Made by a program: the position numbers and the translations under genes. A stretch of 64,000 nucleotides of DNA from Evernia prunastri (Eukaryota > Ascomycota > Lecanoromycetes > Lecanorales > Parmeliaceae), in contig NKYR01000023.1 of NCBI GenBank assembly GCA_003184365.1, positions 1 through 64,000 of the forward strand. The letters run 5' to 3'. The notes below the pieces were generated by a model. It was not told the DNA's origin. It searched no databases and saw only the letters and a program-made list of their open reading frames with translations. The stretch's first letter is position 1; every line of letters begins with the position of its first letter. Below are positions 36,447 to 47,709 of this stretch, one piece after another.

Positions 36447-37455
36447 ATGCCTTCAAAACGCAAATCAGTCTCCTTTCACGAGAAGATCTCAACCATTTAC
36501 CCAAAGTCTTTCGACGGGTCTTCATCGCCCGCTTCGATCAATGACGTCCCCGCAACCGCGTATCCGTCTCCCGAACTCGACCTCAAGTATGTGACTTGGC
36601 TGCGCTCCGCCACCAACGCACATTACCCCTTTATCTCCGACGGAACATTCGCCAAGCAGCTCTACCTCCAGAATTTCGATCTGCACGAGGACACAAAGCA
36701 GGAAGCGTGTTTTCAAAGAGCGATAGCGAGGGAGGCGGCGGTGCACGCGCTGGCCGAGAAGTATGGGTCCTTGGGTTGGGGTAGTCTGTATGCGGAAGTA
36801 AGCGAGGAGGCATGGGTGAAGAACTACCGAGTAGGATTCTCCCATCTGTCTTCTTCGAGAGTGGATGAGCGAGCTGACGATGACACCGGGTAGGAAATCT
36901 ATCGATTCGACGGCTCGGACGAGCAGCTACTGGAGAAGATCGCCGAGATCTACGACCAAGTACGTACGTCCCTCGCAGAACAAGAAGGTACGGCCCGGCC
37001 AGGCTAACAGAACGCCGCAGATCAAGCGCACCATCGCCTACGAAGAGGAAGCCAACGCCCAGTTCACGGCCGCGAACGCCCAATTCACCCACGAAACGAC
37101 CGTCTACGGGCCCCCCTCCGACCGGCCGTGGGAGGCCTTCACGCAGGGCATCGGCCCCCTCGTCAGTCCCGACTTCGGCCCCGGCGGCATGCGCCTGGCC
37201 TTCAAAGAAGAAGAAGACGCGACGGGGGATGATGGCCCCGTCGTCGGAGGAGGCGGCGGAGCATCGTCCGTGCGGATGGGCAAATCGTCGAGGGGTCGGA
37301 AGGGATACGGCGGTGGGGACGTGGTGGTGGTGTCGGATGTGAGGGGAGGGGGGAGGGGGGAATTTGCGGATCGGGGAGTGGATGCGAGGGGCGGGGTGCC
37401 GGTGTTGTTTGGGGCGAGGGTGGGGCGGAGCAGGTTGCGGTTTGAGGCGCTTTAG
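36447..37455 (+). CDS. Uncharacterised protein, three exons
   Basis: ATG at 36447 (MPSKRKSVSFHEKISTIYPK). Two introns have clear sites: 36834-36890 (GTAGGA to GGTAG) and about 36961-37020 (GTACGT to CGCAG). They join the protein as VKNYR-EIYRFDGSDEQLLEKI and AEIYDQ-IKRTIAYEEEANAQF. The central part, about residues 45-230, looks globular with many aromatic positions (LKYVTWLRSATNAHYPF, ALAEKYGSLGWGSLYAEV). The C-terminus is Gly/Arg-rich and ends RVGRSRLRFEAL. I do not recognise a domain and assign no function. Consistent phases across both introns make the model credible. Confidence 0.7.
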
Positions 37456-39131
37456 GGGGGGAGGGTGTTTGTTTGGGGTTGGTTGAGGCGGGTTGATGGT
37501 TGTGCGGGGGGTGTATGGGNGGGGGTGGGGGCTGTCGTTGCTGGATGCGTGGGGAGAGACTGATTGAGCTGTGTGTGCTGAATGGTGCTGAATATGTAGG
37601 AAGGGGAATTACCCTCTTTGCAACGGACGGGATGGGAAGGGACGGGATGGGATGAGATGAGATTTCAAGCCCGGTACTCGTCATCCCTGTCTTCTACCTA
37701 CTCAGCTCAATACTGAAGCATGTCACAAATGCCCAAAAAGAAAAGTCCATTCGTGCACCACCATCCGCTCTAAGGTTATCTGATGCTTGCTGCTAGTTTC
37801 CGACCATCAGGAACATTCGGCTCAATGCGCGCAACACGGGCAGGATGTTCCTCCTTTCTTCGCCAGTATCATCTCTTGGGGCTTTTCATCCTTCTTCCCC
37901 CACTGCTCCACCGCCCCACTGCGCCGCCGCCCCGCCGCCATCACAGACGCATCTCGTCCCACCGCCATCAGAGAACGCAGCCGGTCCCGTGCACAGATAA
38001 GTAAACAAACTAATAAACAAACAAATTAACTAATAAACAAACAAACTAATGGACAGCCTCTACCACGACGTTCGTGGCGCGTACGCCTACGCCTAGCGCG
38101 CTCGGTGCTAGTGGAGTGAGGTGTGTGGCGTGAGGTGTGAGGTGTGAGGTGTGAGGTTAGTCTTGCTTCCGGGGCAGTTGGTCGTTTGCGTCTGCGTCTG
38201 TATCTACTACTCCTACTGGTGACCGACCGTCTGTTTTTTTTTTTTCTTTCTTTTTTTTTGGGGGGGTTTACTACTTTGCCTGTCTTTCGTTGATTACGCG
38301 CTTTGCGCCTACTGCTTCTCTCTGTATGTTTGACTGTGGTAGCAGCAGGGCTGGGACGTCCTAGCACTCCTGCCCTTTGGTACTCTATTCTGAGTAGGTT
38401 TCTGCCCTCCGTCCTCAGCAGGTTTCAGTTGTGAATCTCGGCTGTGGCTAGGGTATAAAAGCGCGAGGTTTGCTTTTGTGGTAAGGAGATGGTATTGCGG
38501 AGGATGGGGTTATTGGGGAGATGGATTTGGTTGGTTGGTGGTGGTGGTGGTGGCGATGGTTGGTTGTTAAGGGGGTTGGGAAAGGGGGTCTGGTGAGTGT
38601 TTATGTGCTGTTGGGGGGGATGAGAGGGGTAGGGTGCATGAGGAGGATACGAGGGATACGAGGGGTAGGGAACTGGAAGCGAAAAAGGTGGAGGGTTTTC
38701 AGTGAGGTCACGAGGCAAGGCTGATAGGTAGGTAGGTACTGAGTAACAGCCCATACTAGTTCGAACAATGTTTCATGACTTTAAAATACCGATGTGGAAA
38801 TGGATGACTCTGTATCAGAGTAAGTTACTGAGAATGAGCGAGACTAGTTGGGGAACAGTCCCAACAGAGAAGCCGCAATGATAATAACTGGACGCGTTGG
38901 CGGAGATTTAGGAGGAGGTAGGAAGGCTGAGAGTCGTGCCATCGCAGCTGAAGAGAGTAAAGGGTGACCGTATTGATGGAATTCAAGTCATTTCTGAAAC
39001 GGAAAGGGAGGAATTTTCCCATTCCAACCCGTCTCTAAGCACGGCTTTTTCACCCATCTCTTAGATAAGCCCGAAAGAAAACCAGCACCCCTCAGAACGG
39101 CTTGCTTGCTCAATGCCAGGCAGCTTGCCCC
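37456..39131. other. Intergenic with simple repeats and a gap
   Basis: No gene supported. It includes an N at 37520 beside a G-rich tract, an aaacaaacta-type repeat at 38001-38048, a gaggtgtg tandem repeat at about 38118-38157, a T/G homopolymer junction at 38233-38267 and G-rich microsatellites near 38530-38640. Confidence 0.5.
37520..37520. other. Single-N assembly gap
   Basis: N within a G-homopolymer-rich stretch just after the preceding gene; the true gap length is unknown. Confidence 0.5.
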
Positions 39132-40832
39132 CTATTCCTCGGCCCGTGCCCGTATATCCCGCTCATACTGATTAAGGTATGATATAACCGCCCGCTCGCC
39201 CCCGACCTGTTGTTCCTCATACAGACGCAGACGCGACACCAGCTCCAGAGCCTCCCCGTCTTCGATCACGGCCTCGGGCTCATCTTCCTCGTCGGTCTCA
39301 TCATCCCTATCGACGACGCCCGTGCTGTAGACCTCGACGATCGAATCGAACAGTTCGTCCGGGTCGTCTTTGTAATCGACTATCTTCTCGACGGGGCTGA
39401 TGAACGTGGTGGTGCTCACGGCCGATCGGATGCGCTGCTGCCGCGCGAGGGATGCGATCTGCTGCTCCATTCGGGCCAAGATGCTGCTGGATGCCTGCTT
39501 GTCTTCGTCGACGCGGGCCTTCCAGCTTTCGGTCTGCGGGCCGTATTTGGGCTCCAGCACGAGTGATTTCCTCCAGCTGTGCTGAACGGTCGTCGCGGTG
39601 ACCTCGACCTCCCATGCGGCAATCGCCCAGCGGATCGCTTGCAGTACGGTCATTGACCTCATGGGATCCCTGTTGGCGTCGTATTCGTCGCATATATACG
39701 TCAGCCATCTTCGTTTGTAATAAGTCTTCCATGATAGAATGATCCCTTGCGCCATGGGTTGACCGACATACAAGGTGGCCTCGGTGGGGAGGAGAAGGAT
39801 AGTAGTGTTGGCGAGACCTTCAGAATACACCAAATTGGGGGATGAGAGTCCGTAGGTGGCGGCCGAGAGCTCGTCCATGAGAAGGCACACCTTCCGGCCA
39901 GCCATTTGCCCGTCAAACCAATGAAGGTACTCTTCGAACATCCCGCTCGTCATCCAAGCCTTTCCATTGTGTCGCCAGACCATGGAAAAGTTCTCCACCT
40001 GAACACCGGAGCGGTCGAAGCATCGAGGGATTTGAGCCTTCCCAACGATCCACAGTGGGAGTTTATGCGTGCCAGTGAAGTTACAGGCAAGATTGACTGT
40101 GATCCGAGCCTTTTCTACCTTGCCGCTGGCGTGGCTTTCACTCACGAGAGTCCCATCCGGGCTCATTTTCCAGAAAAGAGCGGTTTCTTCCATGTTGTAG
40201 ATGTCGTCGCGCTTGTAGTTCTTCAGATCCTCACGAAGCCTTTCGTACTCTGCTACAACTGCTTGATTTGTAGCACTGGACCCATCACGGTGGCCGTGTT
40301 TCTTGATGTTGTACCGAGCTTTGTAACCCTCTAACCACGCATATGAGAATCTAGGGGGCTCTTCGTGCTGGTATTGAGGCAATTGATAAAACAGCCTCTT
40401 GGCCACATCTTTGAGTTCTTCGCTCGTAATCGCGCTTTTCTGCTTCAGCATTTGCTGTTGCCACGCAAAGAGAGCGGCGTCAAGATCCGGCCAATGACCT
40501 GTCCGATTTTTCTGGGACTCTGGATGTGAAAGGTCATCTTCTTCATCGAGGTGCTTGAACCTATCAGAAAGGATTTCGGAGACGGTGGGTTGACTGAGTA
40601 TCCTAGCGTACTTATTGTTAAAGTACTCAACCATCTGTTTGGTAGTGTATTTGCCATTTTCTACCATCAATGCTTGCTTGTGTTCACGAAGATCCTTTCG
40701 CTGTGCATTTGTGATAGCTTGGCGAATCTTTTTCGGGTTGGGAGGGGAGCTTCCATTTCCGGGGCGTGAAGACGCGAGGTCACTAGCGGTCGGCGACACG
40801 CGGAATGAGGATAGATGTTTAGAAAATTCCAT
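39132..40832 (-). CDS. pogo/CENP-B-type transposase-derived protein, catalytic residues altered
   Basis: Single open exon of 566 codons from ATG at 40832 (MEFSKHLSSFRVSP). An N-terminal Psq/CENP-B-type helix-turn-helix (about residues 33-95) reads IRQAITNAQRKDLREHK, then YFNNKYARILSQPTVSEILS. A Tc5-type second HTH follows (WPDLDAALFAWQQQM through FSYAWLEGYKARYNIKKHG), then a DDE_1-type region, about 208-400. The usual YNMDET has become YNMEET (E215). The second Asp is kept, but LLLDN-type context reads LLMDELSAA (D320). The third Asp of QPMDQG is replaced: QPMAQG (A361). A Glu/Asp-rich tail ends the protein. Loss of the third acid predicts no transposase activity, yet the frame has no stop. 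This pattern is known for domesticated relatives such as CENP-B. I found no obvious flanking TIRs. Alternatively it is a very young dead copy. Confidence 0.8.
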   Translation of the reverse strand: MEFSKHLSSFRVSPTASDLASSRPGNGSSPPNPKKIRQAITNAQRKDLREHKQALMVENGKYTTKQMVEYFNNKYARILSQPTVSEILSDRFKHLDEEDDLSHPESQKNRTGHWPDLDAALFAWQQQMLKQKSAITSEELKDVAKRLFYQLPQYQHEEPPRFSYAWLEGYKARYNIKKHGHRDGSSATNQAVVAEYERLREDLKNYKRDDIYNMEETALFWKMSPDGTLVSESHASGKVEKARITVNLACNFTGTHKLPLWIVGKAQIPRCFDRSGVQVENFSMVWRHNGKAWMTSGMFEEYLHWFDGQMAGRKVCLLMDELSAATYGLSSPNLVYSEGLANTTILLLPTEATLYVGQPMAQGIILSWKTYYKRRWLTYICDEYDANRDPMRSMTVLQAIRWAIAAWEVEVTATTVQHSWRKSLVLEPKYGPQTESWKARVDEDKQASSSILARMEQQIASLARQQRIRSAVSTTTFISPVEKIVDYKDDPDELFDSIVEVYSTGVVDRDDETDEEDEPEAVIEDGEALELVSRLRLYEEQQVGGERAVISYLNQYERDIRARAEE

Positions 40833-42659
40833 AACAAGCAATCGGGGGAATTAGGCAATCGCTTAGTGGTATATCGTTACAATCAAAACTTACCCGCGGC
40901 TGTGAAAAGGCAGAAGACCAAAAGTTATGTATGTGTTGAGACTAACTAGAACAGCGGAAAGCAAACCGTTTGCTATCGCGAACAGCTCAGCATTCGGGAA
41001 GGATCGTCCTCATAGCCAATGACAGCTGAGCTTCCTACCATAGATGCGACGTGGCCACCGCGAAAACCGATGTAACAGGATTCGAAAGGGCGGTGAGGAT
41101 ATTCTAGCAGACTAGGCCCAATAGCTCTCCAAAGTCACAAAGACACTGTCTCGCAATGAGGGATTTCTTCAAGACATCAGCGACTGTAGCTGATCTGCTC
41201 ATTCTCCTCTTTGTGGCGGGCGGCAAGCATCCCGAATAAACCCCCCGCAAACGAATCGGGAGCCGTGTTTCCTTCCTTTCCGGTTCTCGAGCGAGAAGCT
41301 CTAGTGTGACCACTGGAAAAGCTCAAAGCGGTAGAATGTACCAATGCAATGAGAAATGCTTTTGCATACTTGAGTAGTTGCAAGCTCGAGCGACTGAGAG
41401 CACTTGCAGGGGACATAGTTCGTTGGAAAGCAATCAAGGTTACTCGCCTCTGAAGCGACTGCGTCCGAGGGGTACTCCCAAAGTCGAAGGAACCAAGTTT
41501 CCCATCTCGAAGGGATGTAATCGATCGGCAAATACCCTGGGCCATACCTCCCTCTGCAATAGTTTCTCTCCAATTGCCAATCAAAACCTCCAGCTTTTGG
41601 ACGAGGGAAGTATCTGATGGGACTGTGTTTTGTTAGTGAGTATCCAGGATACCTGCCACTCAAATGACCCTCTCCCCGTCCTGTCACCATTTCCAACGCT
41701 TCAAAAGATCATCAAGGAATAACTCAATCTTCAAGCGTGCAATGCGACCTGATTCCTATGAGTGCCGCTCCCACATACTTGAGTGAGAAGGTAAAGGACA
41801 CTTGCGGACAATCTCTCCAACCAAAAACAATTGATCTCACCGAACTGAAACCCCTCAGTTTTACCGCACTTCCGCTCTAACCCCGTAGAGAACCCACTGC
41901 TTTTGCCTCCAAGGAAAGCTCTTAATCACACCAACGCAGAAGCAAACCACCCAGTTGACCCCTCTATTCTTTGAGAAGACCCCCAAGAAAACAACCTCTC
42001 TCGATTCTAGTAACCCTAGGTACAATAGCACGCGTGCCTCCCCACCATGACCCAACCGTAGAAAGACCAATCTGGCCACCTCCCCCCTCACGCATAACAC
42101 TTTCGCTCTACCCATTTAGCAAACACAATCTCCATTCCGACTACTCTCATCCCTATAACTGCTAGAAAGCATTTACGGGGACAAAGACCAAGTTCGTTCC
42201 AGACGCCGGGCCGTTTACCCCGTTCCTTTCGAGCAATCGCTCCATCTCGACCCTGGAACTATCGACTTGCGAGAGTAATGGGAAAATGCCCTCGGACGCT
42301 GCAGTGTGTATCGGGAGATCCGACCAGCGAATCGCTTCTCAGTCCACCTGCTCCTCGCGCCAGCTATGTACGCAGAGACGCTGACTAAGGAGAAGGTAGA
42401 GAAGAAAATTCATCCTAGAGGCCACTTTTTATCGGGAGTACTCCCCACCAATCGCGCCCTTAGCCCCTTTTCCCAAAAAGGCTCTCAACCCCGATTAACA
42501 TTGAAGAGGCGCATGTGCCCACCCGTCGCAACGCCACAAATACACGGCAGGTGACTGGTGGCGACTGGTTAATCACAGGATCTACACGCTCGGGGACTGC
42601 CGAAAGGAGAAAGAAGCGGCCGGCCGTTGAATTCATTGAAAAAAAAAGTGGAGCTAATG
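40833..42659. other. Intergenic, no gene
   Basis: A donor-like GTAAGT on the minus strand at 40894-40889 suggests a 5' untranslated intron or an extra upstream exon for the transposase-derived gene. Other frames (for example the minus strand at 41177-41696) show no recognisable features. Confidence 0.4.
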
Positions 42660-43405
42660 TCATAAGGTCCGATCTATCTTGCTGCGACTGCAACGTGAGC
42701 TAGAGGACAGAGCGGCCGTGGCGAAAGAACAATACTTAGGCTGGACATGCGAAAAGGACGCGGGAAATAAGAAATCGAAATCGAAGGTGAAGGGAAAGTG
42801 GAAAGGATCGCCGGACATGCATGCAGGCTGCCGAGACGCGGACGACGCTAGCAGGTACCGCAGAGAGGGTCCTGCGAAATCGACCGTCGACCTAACACCC
42901 ATCGTCGCCCCCATCTCCGCCAACGCCTCAATTGACACGGCACCTGAAACTGCCAAAGGACCCTCCCAACCGCGCATTTGCTGCAAGGCGGCGCAAATCA
43001 GCACACACACACCGTCTAAACAGCGACTCGACACCAGGAGAGCGGGAGAGGGAGAGAAGAAAAAAAAAGAGACTCACGCTCGCACATGAGCTCCAACCGC
43101 TCGTGCTCCGCCATCCGCTGCACGATCCACGCCTTCCGCAACTGGGCCCACGCGTAGGGGAACGCGCGGATCGCCGCGGTCGGGTAGCGGACGAGATCCC
43201 TCGTGGAGGCGATCTGGGTCGCGGGGGCGGCGGGGACGAGGTAGCTGCTGTCGTCGAGGACGACGTGGGAGGGGATGGCGGAGTCGATCCAGATGATGTA
43301 CTGGAGCTGTTCGTCGCGGGGTTGGTCGGCCGACTGCGTCTGTGTGTGCTTTTGCGTTAGAGCCAACTTGTGTGTCTGTCTCGCTTGTGTTGATGATGAT
43401 GATGG

Positions 43406-43451
<46 letters not shown>

Positions 43452-43894
43452 GGTGGTGGGGAGGGGGGCGCCTTGCTCGCGTGCATACCTTGTAAAATTT
43501 GATCCACAGCGCGCCGTTGTCGTCGGGCCCTCCGTACGCGGCGCCGACGTTCTCGGTGCGGCTCTGGATGAATTCCTGGTGTGGGCGCTGTATGTCAGCT
43601 GTGCGGTTTTTCCTTTTCTCGTTGTGGTTCCCCGGGGCAAGAGGGGGAGGGGGGCGGGGGGTGGACTCTTACCACGGCGTCACAGAGCGCGGACAAGTCG
43701 CCGAAGATGACACGTATTTGTTGCAAGGATGGGAGCGAGATGGTGTCGACGCTCGGGAGGCTGGCGTGCATGTTCCTCAGGGCTCGGAGTTGCTTCAGGA
43801 GATCGAAGGCGACGACTTGGACGCGGACGGAGCGTGTCCTCACGTCCCAGATGGGCTCCCACGGTAGCTGGCTCACGGAAGCAGGCATGTGCAT
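42660..43894 (-). CDS. Uncharacterised protein, four exons
   Basis: Exon 1 starts at ATG 43894 (MHMPASVSQLPWEPIWDVRT) and ends LSALCDAV at 43673 with donor GTAAGAG. Exon 2 (43575-43489) reads EFIQSRTENVGAAYGGPDD and ALWIKFYK. Exon 3 (43333-43078) reads SADQPRDEQLQYIIWIDSAI through WIVQRMAEHERLELMCE. The introns are in phase and use GT-AG sites; the second carries the GAT/GGT microsatellite. Exons 1-3 look globular and well supported. Exon 4 (43015-42660) is the least secure part: it is entered from a donor at 43077, its composition is poor, and the gene might end differently. I do not recognise the family. Confidence 0.5.
43393..43459. repeat. (GAT)n/(GGT)n compound microsatellite
   Basis: A GAT trinucleotide run passes directly into a GGT run. 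It lies within the second intron of the gene modelled at 42660-43894, so it does not affect the protein. Confidence 0.9.
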
Positions 43895-46793
43895 CGTTCG
43901 TTTCTGGGGAAGAAGCTGGGGGTAAATGTTTGGGGAAATGAAGTTTGGAAAGATGGATGAGAACGCTCTGGGGACTAAGACCTTTTTCTGTGTGCTGAGG
44001 AAAGTGGATTGGGGAAGATGGTAGAGCTCTCATATAGTCCGTACGAGAGTCACATACTTGCTCGTCGTCATTGACGGCAACCGGGGCAACTTGCAATACC
44101 ATTTAGCGGTTGCCGAGCGGTAAATCATATTTGTCACTTTGTCACGGGGGAGAAATCCGGCGCCTCGAAAGTCCATAGCTTGCTGTCGCCACCGAGCGTA
44201 CCCGTCGTAGGGTAGCATTGGGTTTTGATCACAGGACTTCTTGAAGTCTAGAGGCTAAGGAATCTATGTACAATATAGTACTCTTGCAAGTCCCACTAGG
44301 CCAGTGAGATTTTAACAACCTTTGGAATTCGACCAAAAGCGGCTAGACATGTAGAGAACACTTTTCTCTTCCGTTTCGTGAACGAATCAGAAGAGATGAC
44401 GAACTATATGCAAGTACACCATTCTTGAAAAAAATCTTTTTGCCTTGGAGACAGACAGCATTCTCAAAGCAAAATCTTGAGAAGAAGTGAGCTGGCTAGC
44501 GTAGTGATCATCGATGTGTAGATCACGCTTTGGTTGGTGGATGACTGGGTAGTCTAGCGGCTACCTGCAGAAAAGAATGATAGCTCCCCTTCGGTGGTTA
44601 CTGCGCAGAGCTTGGGCGGTGCTCGGATCCGACGCGTGATAACCCCTCTTTGATCATGTTTCAAAACTCCGGACTATCGGACTCACCGCTTTCCACCATC
44701 GGAGATTGGTTAGGCCGCGTACTCCAGCAGGCAAGCCAAATGACGAAATGCACATATCTCTTGATGCTTTCAGCGAGCGTTGCCGCGATTCAAGTGATCG
44801 CAAAAGCTTCTCGAAAACTGAGTCTGGTGGAATAATGAAGGAAAAAAGACGGAGGACGGAATGCATTGATCGTTTAATACTCTAAGGGGCCTAGACGCGG
44901 GTCGTTTTGATGGAAAATTATTCTCGGAGGCCATAGCAAGATGCGTGACGGTTAGAGACGGATGACCGCAAGAAGTAAGCAGGAGGACTATTTGCATTGA
45001 TTTCTTCACCGCCCTCATAAGCGTAGACGCGGGCTGTGATGGTGGCGAAATTTTCTCGGAGACCCTCGACAGCAAGAAGATGCACGAGGATTGGATGATT
45101 CATTCCAGAACGATGCCAAAGGGTAGAATGCATGCAGTCATTGGTACCTCTAATCGGCGAAGCCGCGGGTTTAAAAGACGATGTAATATTTCCGGAAGCA
45201 AGATGAACGTGGATTGGGTGGAACACTGCAGAAAAAGGCAGAGCAATAAAATGCATGCAGTCATTATTACCTCTACTGAGGATAGCCACGGATTTCAATT
45301 ATCATGTGATATGCCCGGAAGCAAGAAAAACGTGGATTGGGTGGTTTACTGCAGAAGCAAGGCCTAGTGAAAAAAACAGCTGCATCTCTTGAGACCGCTA
45401 CGAGAGTAGCCGCAGGTTGACTAAATGGGATAATACTTTCGAAGGCTCTGATCATGAGATGCGCGAACTTGATCGGCGTACCAGGCGTATAGATGCTTGG
45501 AAACGTGGTCTGAAGCGTCTTTATTGTTAAAGCATGGGAAGCAGACATATTCGGGCTTAGGGAAGCGTCGTCCAGTCCAAATATGAGGAATGCGTAGCGC
45601 AGCTTGCCCTCAAATATTAAGCGTAGCGCGAGCAATGATGCCTTACAATTGTTGTCTGAATCCCAGGCTACTCGATAAAAGATGTGAGAGACGCAGTACT
45701 AGCTCTGTTGATCTCTCAAGAGAACGAGATGAGCAGGGGCTTCGTCGAAGGTAACGACAAGAGTTCTGAGTGCCGGCCTCTTGCATATCAGGTATCTAAA
45801 CCCGTGACGACGCAGATCGAAGTGCCTCGGGGGCACCCCAAGCCCCATGGAGACAATAGACTTTCATTCACTGATCAAGTGACCAAGACATTCCTCGGAC
45901 CAATTCTTTTGGCTCCTTGCAGATCCTCCTGTTGACTTGTGAAAGTGGCTTGTCACTTTTGAAGCCAGAGCTGATTTATGGCTGCGTTCAGTCGTTGGCA
46001 GAACAGCTAGTTGATCAAACAACAGTCCGGCACTCATGAATGGCTCAGCGCTGCTGAAGCCCCTCTTGTCGTCATTCAACTTCATGAGTCTCTCTCGGCA
46101 ACGTGTTGATCATCCCGTTACTTCCTCCTGGGTCGCTGCCTAATGAATCGCTTCATGTTTACCTCACGGTCGCCATCTCTCCCACGTAATTTGTGGCTAG
46201 CTGGTTTTTAATCTTCTTGACGGAAAAAAACAAAGGAATCAAAAGTCATAGCGACGACGCTCATGACTAAACGCAATGATAACGCAGGTGCGATATTAAT
46301 GCACAGTGAGTATCCAGGCTTGATGCTTTCCTTGTTCCAGACGTCTTGGACTTGCTGCATTGGACGGCTCTCTTGAACGTTCTGAGCTTGCTGAAGGGGT
46401 CGTCCTGCATAAAACCACTCCTTTGTACTGACTGTCTTCTTCCAGGCGCTCGTTAACGAGGATTGAGGTGGGAGAAATTCGGGATACCAACGTCCTTGAT
46501 ATCCTCAAAGACCGCAGCGTGGCCTGACTATGTCTACCCAGTGACTCCAGCCAGACAAGAGAGTACGTGCTCATTCCTGTGGGCACCCTGCTCGCGCCTA
46601 CCCGACTATATGTGAAACCTAAGGGAAGGAAGAGCAACAACGCCACACCACTACACGCGCGGTTCGCAAGCGCGCTGGGCTCTGGTCAAGAGCTGCACCC
46701 TTGATGACCTCACGATTCAACATCTTCAAACCATCACAATGGCGTTTCCCGAAATCCCCTCTCGCTTTCCACATTTTTGGCCAAATTTCAACC
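43895..46793. other. Gene-poor stretch with tandem array
   Basis: No supported gene. The central part is the degenerate tandem array at 44749-45510; the flanks have short frames only. Confidence 0.5.
44749..45510. repeat. Degenerate tandem array, ~113-136-bp units
   Basis: At least six diverged units start near 44749, 44862, 44993, 45129, 45252 and 45382. Units 4 and 5 are the clearest: both begin atgcatgcagtcatt, then share ttacctct or gtacctct, a variant of gaagccgcgggttt, ccggaagcaaga, and aacgtggattgggtgg followed by actgcaga. The phrase gtagacgcggg/gtagccgcagg marks the same point in the other units. The 123-bp spacing of the best units is divisible by three, and short open frames persist on both strands (plus strand MHAVI...DWVxxCR, minus strand HVHLASGN). 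The array may be a decayed protein-repeat gene or non-coding satellite. Confidence 0.65.
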
Positions 46794-47455
46794 ATGGCCT
46801 CCCGCGCAGAGACCATCCAGCAGAACCACGAGCCCCGCCCTGACCCGCAATCTCTGACCTCCAATCTGGACCCCTCGCAGAACTCGTCCACGGGCGTCGA
46901 CTACGAGCCTCATCCCGAGCAGTCGATCGCAGTATCGCCAGAAAGGGAGAAGATAGTCACGAGCATCACAAGCTTGTATTCCGGCAGCGCGAGCGAGGAG
47001 GACATGCAGGTGTATGCGAAGGAGGCAATCTACGATGATCCTTGGAGCTATTGCGACACCAGGTATAAGATCGCTGGGCAGTGGTATGGTATGTTTGGAG
47101 GAACAGACTCCGTTGCCTGTCGTTTTATAGTACTCAGGCTAAGGGTGTCTCCGTCCCTACCGTAGGCATACCCAAAGTCATCGCTTCCTCCAAAACCTTA
47201 GCCACCGAGATCATCTCCAGCACCGACTCAGAGCTCATTTTCAAGATGAAACAAGAGTACACCCCACGGGTAGCTCACTTTTCGAAGCCGGTCAATAGCT
47301 TGGTATCATTGACACTGGATGGGGAGGGCAAGGTCAAGTACCACAAGGATATGTGGAACGACAAGGACTACAGTCATGAGGGTTTGGGGAAGATCATGAA
47401 GACGCTGAATGGGGATCATTTGACGAAGATTACGAGACCGCCGGCGGGGCTGTGA
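46794..47455 (+). CDS. SnoaL/NTF2-like small protein
   Basis: The ATG at 46794 (MASRAETIQQNHEPRPD) has a strong context (accATGg). An in-frame ATG at 46701 would add 31 residues with a basic, mitochondrial-like lead. Exon 1 ends in YKIAGQWYG with donor GTATGT at 47089, and exon 2 begins at 47166 (IPKVIASSKTLATEIISS). The protein has the alpha-plus-beta order of SnoaL/NTF2-like folds: a helix SPEREKIVTSITSLYSG, then YAKEAIYDDPWSYCDTRY, strands ELIFKMKQEYT and NSLVSLTLDGEGKVKYHKD, and a conserved DMWND. About 194 residues. Related fungal proteins are mostly uncharacterised, so no reaction is assigned. Confidence 0.72.
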
Positions 47456-47709
47456 GTAGGATGCTTCGATAAATGCTTTTTGTTAGAATGCATCAATCCT
47501 GCTATCTCCACCGCCAGAACTGCAGACTATATCTCTAGCTTCTACATTGCCAACCTAATCATTAGCTCATGTGCGAATAATAAAATCTTGAGAATGGATG
47601 TCAGTAGCTCTCCGACGCTGATTATCCATCTGACTCTGCACGAGAAAATTGCTCTTGAATAAGCCAGATAGTGAACTTCCAAAGTGATCTTACTGACCTG
47701 AATAAACCA
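47456..47709. other. Short convergent intergenic region
   Basis: Lies between the convergent 3' ends of the SnoaL-like gene and ribokinase; 3' processing signals of both should lie here but none is distinctive. Confidence 0.4.

Noticed and set aside
39206..39732. Arg-rich minus-strand frames inside the transposase-derived gene.
   Set aside because: They overlap the 566-codon frame with clear domain content and have the composition of an off-frame shadow.
43074..43640. 188-codon minus-strand frame with Thr/Ile runs.
   Set aside because: It is a shadow of the GAT/GGT microsatellite and of exons 2-3 of the neighbouring gene in another frame.
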